DNA of 57,750 bases from Allomuricauda sp. TY007. Lineage in GTDB: Bacteria; Bacteroidota; Bacteroidia; Flavobacteriales; Flavobacteriaceae. Numbering within the stretch: position 1 is the stretch's first letter; each line of letters starts with the position of its first letter. The notes below the pieces were generated by a model, which worked only from the letters and a program-made list of their open reading frames with translations, made no database searches and was not told the DNA's origin. The stretch spans positions 1 to 57,750 of the forward strand of contig NZ_WUEG01000017.1 in assembly GCF_010468565.1 (NCBI RefSeq). The letters run 5' to 3'. Below are positions 36,806 through 45,712 of the stretch, in pieces. Position numbers and translations under genes: made by a program.

Positions 36806-37171
36806 GTTGTTCACATTACACTTTTTCAAACTAGGTTTGATTGCCCTTTTATTACAAACCATTCAATGTTGATGTACCGTTGACAATTTGAACCTGGAAA
36901 GCCCAAAAATCATAAGGGCGTACTTTAGAATGCTGGTACTTTTGTCCCATATCCGGGGACTAGTGTCAATAGCGGGATTCAGCGTTTAGGTAGAAGGTTC
37001 ATACTTGCGGTGCATAGTCAATTTTTTATAGAAATATTTCAGCTATTTTTCCTACTCCACATCTTCCTGTTAATAACCCCAAAATGATGTCCTTAAAAAT
37101 TTACATCTTTATAGGAACAATTGTACCATCTGGAATGGTCTAAACTTACAGGAACAAAACAAAAACCTTAC
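36806..37171. other. Intergenic region before the LrgA/LrgB chimera
   Basis: About 365 bases without a convincing gene on either strand. A possible TTG start at 37121 would extend the next gene by 17 residues that do not resemble the family. Confidence 0.4.
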
Positions 37172-37819
37172 ATGTTAAAATCCCTCGGCTATATTATGTT
37201 GTTTTTGATCTTGGGCGAAGCCCTAAGACATCTTTTCCATCTTCCTGTTGCAGCAAATATCTTAGGAATGATATTTATTTTCCTTGCTTTGAGAACAAGG
37301 GTCATTAGTTTGGGTTCGGTAAAACCGGTCGCAGATAAACTCTTGGACTATATATTGTTCCGTGAAGAGTATGATGAAATCAAAAGCAATTTGATACCCT
37401 TTTTTGCCGTAGTGACCATTGGGGGTGTCTCCAGTATATTTATAGTTTTGTTGAGCTTGATCTGGTTGGAATCCCCCGGTTTTATCGTTAGGTCATTGGC
37501 CGCCAAATCAGTGACCACGCCCATAGCCATTGAAACTACCAAATTGGTTTCGGGAATACCGGCGATTACGGCCGCTGTGGTCATAGCCGTGGGTATTTTT
37601 GGAAATGTCTTCGGGGTTCCTATTCTAAGGGCATTTGGCATTAAGAGTGAAATGGCCATAGGAACGGCCCTGGGCACGGCATCCCATGGCATTGGTACAG
37701 CTCGGGCCCTGGATATTGGCAGGAGTGCCGCCGCTTACAGAGGTATCGCCATTTGCGTAAATGGCGTGGTCACAGCAATTTTGGTCCCCTTGATATTGGA
37801 TGGGTTCAATTTTTTATGA
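37172..37819 (+). CDS. LrgA-LrgB chimeric membrane protein
   Basis: A 215-aa inner-membrane protein. Residues 1-57 (LGYIMLFLILGEALRHLFHL, then PVAANILGMIFIFLALRTRV) resemble the N-terminal half of LrgA/CidA. From about residue 65 (EIKSNLIPFFAVVTIGGVSS) to the end it follows LrgB/CidB from its middle onward, with the signature KSVTTPIAIE and GTASHGIGTARALDIG. The C-terminal half of LrgA (about 65 residues) and the N-terminal third of LrgB (about 80) are missing. The reading frame stays open across the junction. LrgAB proteins modulate murein hydrolase activity and export small acids. Whether this shortened fusion works is unknown. Confidence 0.8.
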   Translation: MLKSLGYIMLFLILGEALRHLFHLPVAANILGMIFIFLALRTRVISLGSVKPVADKLLDYILFREEYDEIKSNLIPFFAVVTIGGVSSIFIVLLSLIWLESPGFIVRSLAAKSVTTPIAIETTKLVSGIPAITAAVVIAVGIFGNVFGVPILRAFGIKSEMAIGTALGTASHGIGTARALDIGRSAAAYRGIAICVNGVVTAILVPLILDGFNFL

Positions 37820-37874
37820 TAGGCTTGAACACACTTAAAAAACAAACACTTTGAAAACAAAAGACAAAAACAAC

Positions 37875-39971
37875 ATGACAATAAAAAATATCATACTGTA
37901 CATACTTCTTCCAATGGTAATGTTGGGCTGTAAAACAGTTGCCCCGCCCGAAGCTGTGGGACCGACCCCCTCAAAAAGGCAAATGGCTTGGCACAAAATG
38001 GAATATTATGCCTTCGTACATTTTAACATGAACACCTTTACCAATAGGGAATGGGGAACAGGGGCCGAATCGCCAAATCAGTTCAATCCCTCCAATTTGG
38101 ATGTCCGACAATGGGCAAGGGTGGCCCGAGATGCCGGTATGAAAGGTATTATTCTTACAGCCAAGCATCACGATGGTTTTTGCTTGTGGCCATCCAATAC
38201 TACCGAGCATTCGGTCAAAAATTCACCGTGGAAAAACGGTGAGGGAGACGTGGTCAGGGAATTGAGCGAAGCCTGCAAAGAGTATGGACTGAAACTAGGA
38301 CTATACCTTTCCCCCTGGGATCGGAACAATACATATTATGGCCGGCCCGAGTACGTGAAAATCTTCCATGAACAGCTCCGGGAACTTTTGACCAATTATG
38401 GAGAATTGTTCGAGATTTGGTTTGACGGGGCCAATGGAGGTTCTGGCTACTATGGAGGTGCCAACGAGTCCAGAAAGATCGATAGTAAGACCTACTACGA
38501 TTGGGAAAAGACCACCGCCATGATCCGAAAGTTGCAGCCCAATGCCGTAATCTTTGCGGATAACGGACCTGATGTACGCTGGGTGGGCAATGAGGAAGGC
38601 TGGGCCAATGAGACGAATTGGAGTATCATGCGAAGGGACGAGATCTATCCCGGTTGGCCCCGTTACGTTGAGCTGCGTTCCGGCCATGAGGACGGTACCC
38701 ATTGGCTACCGGCCGAAGCAGATGTTTCCATCCGGCCGGGTTGGTATTATCATGCCGCTGAGGACCATCAGGTGAAAACGCTGCCCCATCTGCTGGATAT
38801 TTACTATAACGCTATTGGTAGAAATGCCGCCTTGCTATTGAACCTTCCGGTGGATACCCGTGGATTGGTACATGAAAAGGATGTGAAAAGCTTGATGGCC
38901 CTAAAAGAACAAATCGACAAAGATTTTGCCCATGAACTTACAAATAATTCAAAAATAGAGGTTTCGAACACACGAGGAGGTCATTCCGACTATTCGGCCA
39001 AAAATATGTTGGATGGCAACAATGATACCTACTGGGCAACCGATGACGGCATTACAAGGGCCACTATCACAGTTTCGTTTGATGAACCCACCGAGCTAAA
39101 CCGGATAGTTTTGCAAGAATTCATTTCCTTGGGACAACGAATCAAAAAATTTACCGTGAGCGCAAGGGTCGATGGAAAATGGAAAATACTCGACGAGCAG
39201 ACAACGGTAGGCTATAAGCGCATTCTTCGCTGGGAAACCGTTTTGGCGGATAAGGTGAAAATAGACATTTTAGATTCCAAAGGACCCATTCTGCTGTCCA
39301 ACCTTGCACTGTACCGTGCACCTAAGCTAGTGGTGGACCCCATCATTACAAGAAACCGTAAAGGGCTTGTTTCCCTTTCGGTGCCAGAGAAATCGGTCGA
39401 TGTTTTCTATACCTTGGATGGTACCGAGCCTTCCATGGGCTCCCAAAAATATCGTGCACCATTTTTGGTAGAAAAACCCACTACCGTCAAGGCCATTGCG
39501 ATAAATCCCGAAAACGGACAGGGAAGTGGCGTGGCGGTCAACTATTTTGACCTGGCCAAAAATGATTGGAAGGTCGTTTTTCCGATCGGGGAAGAAAAAG
39601 AGATAATAAAATTGATGGACGATAATCCCAAAACCTTTTGGGCAACCAATGAAAAAGAGATTGTGATCGATTTGGGACGCACCCATGAGCTAAATGGTTT
39701 TACCTACTGGCCCAACCAAGAACGCTATCCGTTCGGAATCATTACCCATTATGAATTTCTGGTGAGTCAAGATAATAGGAACTGGCAGTCTTTGGCATCG
39801 GGGGAGTTCGGTAACATTATCAATAGTAGAATCGAACAAAAGGTTATGTTCCAACCAACGAAGGGGAGGTACATCAAATTACGTGCCTTGGAGGTTGATG
39901 GTGCAGATCCACGGGCATCTTTTGCCGAAATAGGGGTTTTGACCCAAGACCCATACCAAGATAATCAATAG
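37875..39971 (+). CDS. Alpha-L-fucosidase, GH29, multidomain lipoprotein
   Basis: A 698-aa secreted glycosidase. The lipoprotein signal ends at MVMLGC (Cys19). The GH29 barrel spans about residues 30-350 with TAKHHDGFCLWPS (His98, His99) and the nucleophile in EIWFDGANG (Asp184). It is followed by a galactose-binding F5/8-type-C-like domain (DYSAKNMLDGNNDTYWATDD), a chitobiase-type domain (VDVFYTLDGTEPS) and a second F5/8-like domain (LMDDNPKTFWATNEKEIVID). It removes fucose from glycans at the cell surface. The ATG at 37875 is preferred to an upstream TTG. The domain set suggests the GH29-B group. Confidence 0.92.
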   Translation: MTIKNIILYILLPMVMLGCKTVAPPEAVGPTPSKRQMAWHKMEYYAFVHFNMNTFTNREWGTGAESPNQFNPSNLDVRQWARVARDAGMKGIILTAKHHDGFCLWPSNTTEHSVKNSPWKNGEGDVVRELSEACKEYGLKLGLYLSPWDRNNTYYGRPEYVKIFHEQLRELLTNYGELFEIWFDGANGGSGYYGGANESRKIDSKTYYDWEKTTAMIRKLQPNAVIFADNGPDVRWVGNEEGWANETNWSIMRRDEIYPGWPRYVELRSGHEDGTHWLPAEADVSIRPGWYYHAAEDHQVKTLPHLLDIYYNAIGRNAALLLNLPVDTRGLVHEKDVKSLMALKEQIDKDFAHELTNNSKIEVSNTRGGHSDYSAKNMLDGNNDTYWATDDGITRATITVSFDEPTELNRIVLQEFISLGQRIKKFTVSARVDGKWKILDEQTTVGYKRILRWETVLADKVKIDILDSKGPILLSNLALYRAPKLVVDPIITRNRKGLVSLSVPEKSVDVFYTLDGTEPSMGSQKYRAPFLVEKPTTVKAIAINPENGQGSGVAVNYFDLAKNDWKVVFPIGEEKEIIKLMDDNPKTFWATNEKEIVIDLGRTHELNGFTYWPNQERYPFGIITHYEFLVSQDNRNWQSLASGEFGNIINSRIEQKVMFQPTKGRYIKLRALEVDGADPRASFAEIGVLTQDPYQDNQ

Positions 39972-40041
39972 ATGATGAAACATAAAAGAACAAAGCACAG
40001 CATACCCGTATAGCCGAAAAATTAAAACAAACCGATACACA

Positions 40042-40272
40042 ATGCTGCAACTACGACAAAATCTAAAAAAAGCCAAAGTAGCCTTCACTTTATGTATGCT
40101 ACCGATAGGATTATTGGCCCAATTGAGCCTTTTCCCTACTTGGGATGAGGCCATCAAGTCAGGGATAAGGTTAATGCCTGAAGAGATGGCATGGGATTCA
40201 CAACCACCTTCTTTGCCCAATGCCGAGGGCAAATATCCGATACCAATCCCGGGGAAGACCAAGGTTCTTTAG
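40042..40272 (+). pseudogene. Possible N-terminal remnant of a secreted protein
   Basis: A 76-codon frame starting with a signal-peptide-like segment (VAFTLCMLPIGLLAQ) and then FPTWDEAIKSGIRLMPEEMA and DSQPPSLPNAEGKYPIPIPG. The text looks like a genuine protein start but stops abruptly at 40270. Together with the rhamnosidase-like tail at 40515-40706 it may be what is left of one deleted secreted enzyme. The frames between them are closed. I cannot name a family for this part. Confidence 0.35.
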
Positions 40273-40514
40273 GACTCGGATACCATATATTGTTAACATG
40301 GGGCAAGCGGAAAGTTTGTCCATGGATTTCCTTTGAAGGAGCAATAGGTATATAAGTGAACAGCTTTACTTGTAATGGGGTTGACTGCAATCGTATAAGA
40401 GGAGATTCGACATTGGTCATTGTTTCCCGATGTCCAATGTCGAACTTAAAAACCCGACAATGTCCTTATTGATGTGAATGTTGGCATCGGCATTCGTGAG
40501 GGTATGCCATAACC

Positions 40515-40706
40515 ATGAAGAGGCGTGACATCAAAAAAATTGGAGGAGAAATGCCACATCCAGCAGGAATGATATCCGTGGATTATAAGAAGTTAGGTAA
40601 AAAGCTAGAGGCTACGATTACCTTACAGGATGGTGTGATAGGTGAGCTTGTTTGGCAAGGAAAAAATACTATGATCAAGTCTGGAACCAATACATTCAAC
40701 CTATAA
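40515..40706 (+). pseudogene. C-terminal remnant resembling a GH78 rhamnosidase
   Basis: A 63-codon frame encoding GGEMPHPAGMISVDYKKLGK, KLEATITLQDGVIGELVWQG and KNTMIKSGTNTFNL. This closely follows the closing beta-domain of GH78 alpha-L-rhamnosidases, where an MPHPxGxIxV strand, an LPxGxxGxFxW strand and a final LKxGxN strand are usual. The catalytic part is missing, so this is the end of a deleted gene. An intact GH78 gene begins 86 bases downstream but has a different C-terminus. Confidence 0.55.
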
Positions 40707-40791
40707 TAAAGCATATTTGTCCTCAGAACAGATAAGAACAGTTATTTGGGAATTATACCTTATAATTGGATAGAAAACTAAACAAACTAGG

Positions 40792-43700
40792 ATGGATAAT
40801 TATAACCAAAGGCAATCGAGCGTTTTGAGAAAAAGTACATTCGCTTTTTTTCTGCTGCTTTTTAATGTTTCTTTTTTGGCTATAGGCCAGCTTTCCATAG
40901 AAAACTTAAAGGTGGACTATATGGAAAAACCATTGGGAATTGATATTTCCAATCCTAATTTCAGTTGGCAGATGAAGGCCAACGATAACGAAAGAGGATA
41001 TGGGCAGCAAGCATATCAAATTGTTGTGACCGATGAGGATGGAGCCTTGGTTTGGGATTCCAAACGACAAAACAATGCCGAATCTTTAGGGGTAGCCTAT
41101 AGCGGTGAAACGCTACAGGCAAGAACCCGATACAATTGGAAAGTCACGGTTTGGGACAAAAATGGAGACACTTTTGAAGGCGAGTCTTGGTTTGAGACCG
41201 GACTTATGGAAAGCGATGCCAATGCCGAAGCTTGGAATGGTGCCGAATGGATAGGCGGTTCCGATGAAGATATGGTGTTCTATCCACATTACCTATCCGT
41301 ATACAAGTTGGAATACGCCATACAGTTGGATGAAAAATCAAAATCCACCAAAGGCGCTTTGGTCTTTGGTGCCAATGATAAGCGGTTGATGGATAGGGAT
41401 TTGAATGTACAAGGTGTTGAAAATGGCCTTGATGAAAGCTTCATCGCGTTCGAATTGGACATCTCTCAATTGGACGATACTGAAAAAGGTCTCGCACAAG
41501 TGCACGTTTACCGAGTAGGTTACGATTCAGAAGATTCCAAAGAGGCACCGCTGTACAGTTTTTCCATACCAAAATCGTTGGTCAATGAAGCGAACAAATA
41601 CCAACAACACACCTTCTATGTTGATTGTAATTTTGGGTTGTTTGATATTTACTTGGATGGAAGGGAAAAGCAGAACAGGATTTCCAAATCCGATTTGGAA
41701 AACCCTTCCCCTTATGAAAGCCAGGGATTTAACCTGAACCCAGTGGGCAGGGGCAACAATTACATCAGTTTCCCTATGGTGGGAGACATTGGTTTTTGGG
41801 CAAAAAAGGGCCAAAAAATGGTGATATCCGAACTTAAAGTGAAGAACTTCCGCCAACCTTCCAATGATTTGTTACATGAAGATTTACAAAACACAGATTC
41901 CTATTTGGGTGTTTTTAGTATCGCTTCCAAGTCTGACCAGCTTACCATTTCAGCAAAGGGCTACCGTGTTGATGGAGATGATGACGGAGCGCTCATTTTG
42001 GTGAATCCTAGTCAAAATGCAGCTCCCATGTTACGTTCTGCGTTTACTTTGGACAGCAAACAGGTACAAAAAGCAAGGCTTTATGTTACTTCACGAGGTA
42101 TCTACGAAATATACTTTAATGGAGAGCGTGTAGGGGATAGCTATTTTTCTCCCGGACTCACACAATACAACAAGAACCATATGTACCAAACTTATGATCT
42201 TACAGACCTATTGAAATCAGGAGAAAGGGAAAACATAATTGGTGCATGGTTGGGTGAAGGCTGGTGGAGTGGCAATATTACCTATAGTGGCGAAAATTGG
42301 AACTATTTTGGGGACAGACAGTCTTTATTTGGTCAATTGATTGTCACCTATACTGATGGAACAGAGCAAGTTTTGACCACCAATACAATGGATTGGAAGT
42401 TGTTTACCGATGGACCTGTACGTTACGGAAGCTTTTTTCAGGGCGAGGTATATGACGCCAACAAAGAAGACGCCATTCAAGATTGGTCCACCTCAACCTA
42501 TGATGATTCTTCTTGGAAATCTGCCAGCGAGGTTCCACTGGAGGGAACGGCATACCTAAGTGATGAACTTAGTTATAACAATATGCAATTGGTTGGTCAA
42601 ATAGGGGAGAACCCATCCATAGTAAAAACTTTGACGCCAAAAGAGGTAAAAGAAGTGAGACCAGGGGTATTTGTTTACGATATGGGCCAAAATATGGTAG
42701 GGTTCCCGGAAATTGATTTGCCCAATGGACGATCAGGGGACACCATTACTTTGAGATATGCCGAGGTGACCTATCCAGATTTGGAGGAATCTGGCGATAA
42801 TGTCGGTATGGTAATGCTCGAAAACATTAGGGCGGCATTGGCTCAAGATATCTACATAAGAAAAGGAGGGGAAGAAACCATAACACCGAGATTTACCTTC
42901 CATGGATATAGATATTTGGAGGTAACCGGGCTGGACCAGCCTCTACCATTGAACAGCGTAAAAGGAAAAGTGGTGAGCTCCATCAAAGAATTGGCCTCCA
43001 AGTATGAAACCTCCAACGAGTTGGTCAACCGGTTTTGGAAAAACATAACGTGGTCCTTAAGGGGCAATTTCCTATCCATACCGACAGATACCCCGGCCAG
43101 GAACGAACGAATGGGGTGGAGTGGTGACATCAATGTATTTTCCGAAGCATCTACCTATTTGGCCAATGTCGAGCCCTTTTTGAGACGCCACCTTTTGGGT
43201 ATGCGCGATATTCAAAGAGAAGATGGCAGGTTTACCGATGTGGCACCCGTTGGTGGTGGATTCGGGGGAACGCTCTGGGGAAGCGCAGGTGTCGTCATAC
43301 CTTGGGAGATGTACCAACAATATGGCGATGTAAAGGTCTTGGAGGAACATTACGGGGCCATGCAACGCTATGTGAGATTTTTGGATTCCAAAATTGATAA
43401 AGGATCTGGAATTTTGAATGAAGGCCCATTAGGGGATTGGTTGAGTCCAGAAGGGTTTAAAAATGATAATACTTTGTTCTGGACGGCCTATCATTTGTAC
43501 AATTTGGACATTTTGAAGAAAACTGCTTCCATTCTCGGGAAGACCAACGATGCTTCAAACTACGAAACGCAATATCAGCAAAAAAAGGAATTCTTTAACG
43601 AAACATATATCAACAAAAATACAGGGGAAACAGTGCATTCCGGGTTTGTAAGCCAAGGGTTTGGACCACCGCCATCGGAGGAAGACCGACCCAAAAAAGG

Positions 43701-44451
43701 TAATTTGGTGGATACCCAAGCATCTTATGCCATACCACTGCATCTAAAGGTATTTAATGATGAAAACAAGGAAAAGGCCATAGACCAGTTGGTGGAAAGC
43801 ATTGTCCGTAGCAATGCGGACGAACTTGGGGTTGAAAGACCCGAGTATTCCTTGATGACGGGCTTTATTGGAACGGCTTCGTTGAACCACGCACTTTCCG
43901 AAAATGGAAAGCACGAAACTGCTTATAGGTTATTGCAGCAAACTACCTATCCATCTTGGCTTTATCCCGTGATCAACGGGGCAACCACAATTTGGGAAAG
44001 ACTTAACTCCTATACAATTGAAGATGGATTCGGAGGCAATAACAGCATGAACTCCTTTAACCATTATTCTTTTGGGGCAGTTGCAGCTTGGATGTACAAT
44101 TACTCTTTAGGTATCCAAAGAGATCCCGACCATCCTGGGTTTAAACACTTTATTTTGGAGCCGATACCCGACCCTACGGGACAGATGACCTATGCCAAGG
44201 GATATTACGATTCCATGTACGGAAGAATACAAAGCGAGTGGAAATTAATTGATGGTGGCTGGGAATACAAGGTAACCGTTCCGGCCAATACCACAGCTAC
44301 CTTACAATTGAATACCGATTTGGTAAAAAATGTAAAAGAGTCGGGGAAAAGGTTAAAATCTGTAGAAGGAGTAGTGAAAATAGACCAAGTCAACGGAAAG
44401 CTCAGCATGGAATTGAAATCCGGAAGTTATCTATTTACTATCCAATACTAA
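40792..44451 (+). CDS. Alpha-L-rhamnosidase, GH78, large multidomain enzyme
   Basis: A 1219-aa secreted enzyme with an N-terminal signal anchor (FAFFLLLFNVSFLAIGQ). Fibronectin-like and rhamnosidase N-terminal domains come first (LSIENLKVDYMEKPLGIDIS, then FSWQM). A beta-sandwich insertion at about residues 150-370 carries a laminin/concanavalin-like look (YSFSIPKSLVNEANKYQQHT). A second N-terminal domain (ARLYVTSRGIYEIYFNGERV) follows, then the six-hairpin barrel with PTDTPARNERMGWSGDINVF near residues 764-783 and a C-terminal beta-domain. It releases rhamnose from plant or algal glycans. It is longer than the usual 900-1100 aa because of the inserted domain. No stop or frame damage is seen. 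Confidence 0.92.
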   Translation: MDNYNQRQSSVLRKSTFAFFLLLFNVSFLAIGQLSIENLKVDYMEKPLGIDISNPNFSWQMKANDNERGYGQQAYQIVVTDEDGALVWDSKRQNNAESLGVAYSGETLQARTRYNWKVTVWDKNGDTFEGESWFETGLMESDANAEAWNGAEWIGGSDEDMVFYPHYLSVYKLEYAIQLDEKSKSTKGALVFGANDKRLMDRDLNVQGVENGLDESFIAFELDISQLDDTEKGLAQVHVYRVGYDSEDSKEAPLYSFSIPKSLVNEANKYQQHTFYVDCNFGLFDIYLDGREKQNRISKSDLENPSPYESQGFNLNPVGRGNNYISFPMVGDIGFWAKKGQKMVISELKVKNFRQPSNDLLHEDLQNTDSYLGVFSIASKSDQLTISAKGYRVDGDDDGALILVNPSQNAAPMLRSAFTLDSKQVQKARLYVTSRGIYEIYFNGERVGDSYFSPGLTQYNKNHMYQTYDLTDLLKSGERENIIGAWLGEGWWSGNITYSGENWNYFGDRQSLFGQLIVTYTDGTEQVLTTNTMDWKLFTDGPVRYGSFFQGEVYDANKEDAIQDWSTSTYDDSSWKSASEVPLEGTAYLSDELSYNNMQLVGQIGENPSIVKTLTPKEVKEVRPGVFVYDMGQNMVGFPEIDLPNGRSGDTITLRYAEVTYPDLEESGDNVGMVMLENIRAALAQDIYIRKGGEETITPRFTFHGYRYLEVTGLDQPLPLNSVKGKVVSSIKELASKYETSNELVNRFWKNITWSLRGNFLSIPTDTPARNERMGWSGDINVFSEASTYLANVEPFLRRHLLGMRDIQREDGRFTDVAPVGGGFGGTLWGSAGVVIPWEMYQQYGDVKVLEEHYGAMQRYVRFLDSKIDKGSGILNEGPLGDWLSPEGFKNDNTLFWTAYHLYNLDILKKTASILGKTNDASNYETQYQQKKEFFNETYINKNTGETVHSGFVSQGFGPPPSEEDRPKKGNLVDTQASYAIPLHLKVFNDENKEKAIDQLVESIVRSNADELGVERPEYSLMTGFIGTASLNHALSENGKHETAYRLLQQTTYPSWLYPVINGATTIWERLNSYTIEDGFGGNNSMNSFNHYSFGAVAAWMYNYSLGIQRDPDHPGFKHFILEPIPDPTGQMTYAKGYYDSMYGRIQSEWKLIDGGWEYKVTVPANTTATLQLNTDLVKNVKESGKRLKSVEGVVKIDQVNGKLSMELKSGSYLFTIQY

Positions 44452-44711
44452 TTAGGATAATGGGAACAACTTAAAACGGTAAAATATAACAAATCCAACA
44501 TTTTACTGCAGCAGACCGTGGTCAGTATAACAGTGAAGGACATTGTCATTGCCCTGATAGAGATCATCGGAAATCACATTACCAAGACCAACAGGCTTTT
44601 CCATATGCCAAGCCCAGATTAAGGTATATGGATTCACAAAACCCTTGTAACTTGTAATGGGACATTTTAACCGTATCGCGCCAAGAAATGGGCTTTTATG
44701 GCCCTAAGTTA

Positions 44712-45710
44712 CTATCTGTCCCCGACCCAATGCGGATAAATCGGTGCTTGCTCTGATATCCCATTAAGAAGCTTTAGGTGTTCTTCGGACAAATTCCAAC
44801 CGACGGAATCAATGTTTGAGAGCAATTGCTTTTCGTTCCTTGCGCCAATGACAATGTTCGAAACTCTTTTGTTCTGAAGCAACCAGTTGATAGCTATCTG
44901 TGGAATGGATTTTCCGATTTCACTACTTATTTTTTCCATAGCATCAACCACGTTAAATAGGAACTCATCCTCAACAGGTGGTGCCCCCACATCTCCGCCC
45001 GATTTTATCCTACCTTCCTTCATTTCCATTCCCCTTTTTATTTTTCCCGTCAATCGTCCCCAACCCAAAGGGCTCCAAACCATCAATCCCATATTTTGGT
45101 CTTCCAAAAGGGGAAAGAGTTCCTGTTCGCAATCCCGGCCGATCAGTGAGTAATAGCCTTGGTAGATGATATACTTTTCCAAATTTGCCCTTTCTGACAC
45201 GGAAAGTGATTTCATCAGCTGCCAAGCGGCAAAATTTGAACAACCGATGTACCGCACCTTGCCACTCTTTACCATAGTGTCAAGGGTCCTCAATGTTTCC
45301 TCAATTGGTGTGTTCCGGTCAAAACCATGCATTAAATACAGGTCGATATAATCCGTGCCCAATCGTTTTAAACTGTCTTCAAGGGCGTTCATCAAATGGT
45401 ATCGTGACGACCCCTTTTCGTTGGGTTGTTCGCCCATTTGGAACGTTGCTTTGGTAGAGACAATGCTTTTGTGTCTTTTCCCTTTTAGCGCTTTGCCCAA
45501 TACGAGTTCCGAATCACCAAGGGAATAGACATTGGCCGTGTCAAAAAAGTTGATGCCCCTATCAAGGCAAATATCGATGAGTCGTGTGGCTTCCTCTGCA
45601 TCGGTTTGTCCCCAACGCTGAAAAAATTCGTTGGTTCCCCCAAAAGTACCTGTTCCAAAGCTCAATACGGGTACTTTCAATCCTGAATTCCCTAAATTTC
45701 TGTATTCCAT
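44712..45710 (-). CDS. Aldo/keto reductase
   Basis: A 332-aa NADPH-dependent oxidoreductase with the TIM-barrel AKR fold. The catalytic set is visible: Asp and Tyr in FFDTANVYSLGDSE, Lys in SIVSTKATF, and His in DLYLMHGFDR. The cofactor region is NWLLQNKRVSNIVIGARNEKQ. The sequence resembles the YajO/Tas-like AKR group that reduces aldehydes and ketones. Its start lies two bases after the MFS gene stop, so crp-mfs-akr look like one minus-strand operon. The 260 bases between it and the rhamnosidase gene are without a gene. Confidence 0.92.
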   Translation of the reverse strand: MEYRNLGNSGLKVPVLSFGTGTFGGTNEFFQRWGQTDAEEATRLIDICLDRGINFFDTANVYSLGDSELVLGKALKGKRHKSIVSTKATFQMGEQPNEKGSSRYHLMNALEDSLKRLGTDYIDLYLMHGFDRNTPIEETLRTLDTMVKSGKVRYIGCSNFAAWQLMKSLSVSERANLEKYIIYQGYYSLIGRDCEQELFPLLEDQNMGLMVWSPLGWGRLTGKIKRGMEMKEGRIKSGGDVGAPPVEDEFLFNVVDAMEKISSEIGKSIPQIAINWLLQNKRVSNIVIGARNEKQLLSNIDSVGWNLSEEHLKLLNGISEQAPIYPHWVGDR

Positions 45711-45712
45711 TA

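Noticed and set aside
40154..40420. An 88-codon minus-strand frame between fucosidase and rhamnosidase genes
   Set aside because: It overlaps the more protein-like signal-peptide frame on the plus strand. Both cannot be real, and it has no family resemblance.
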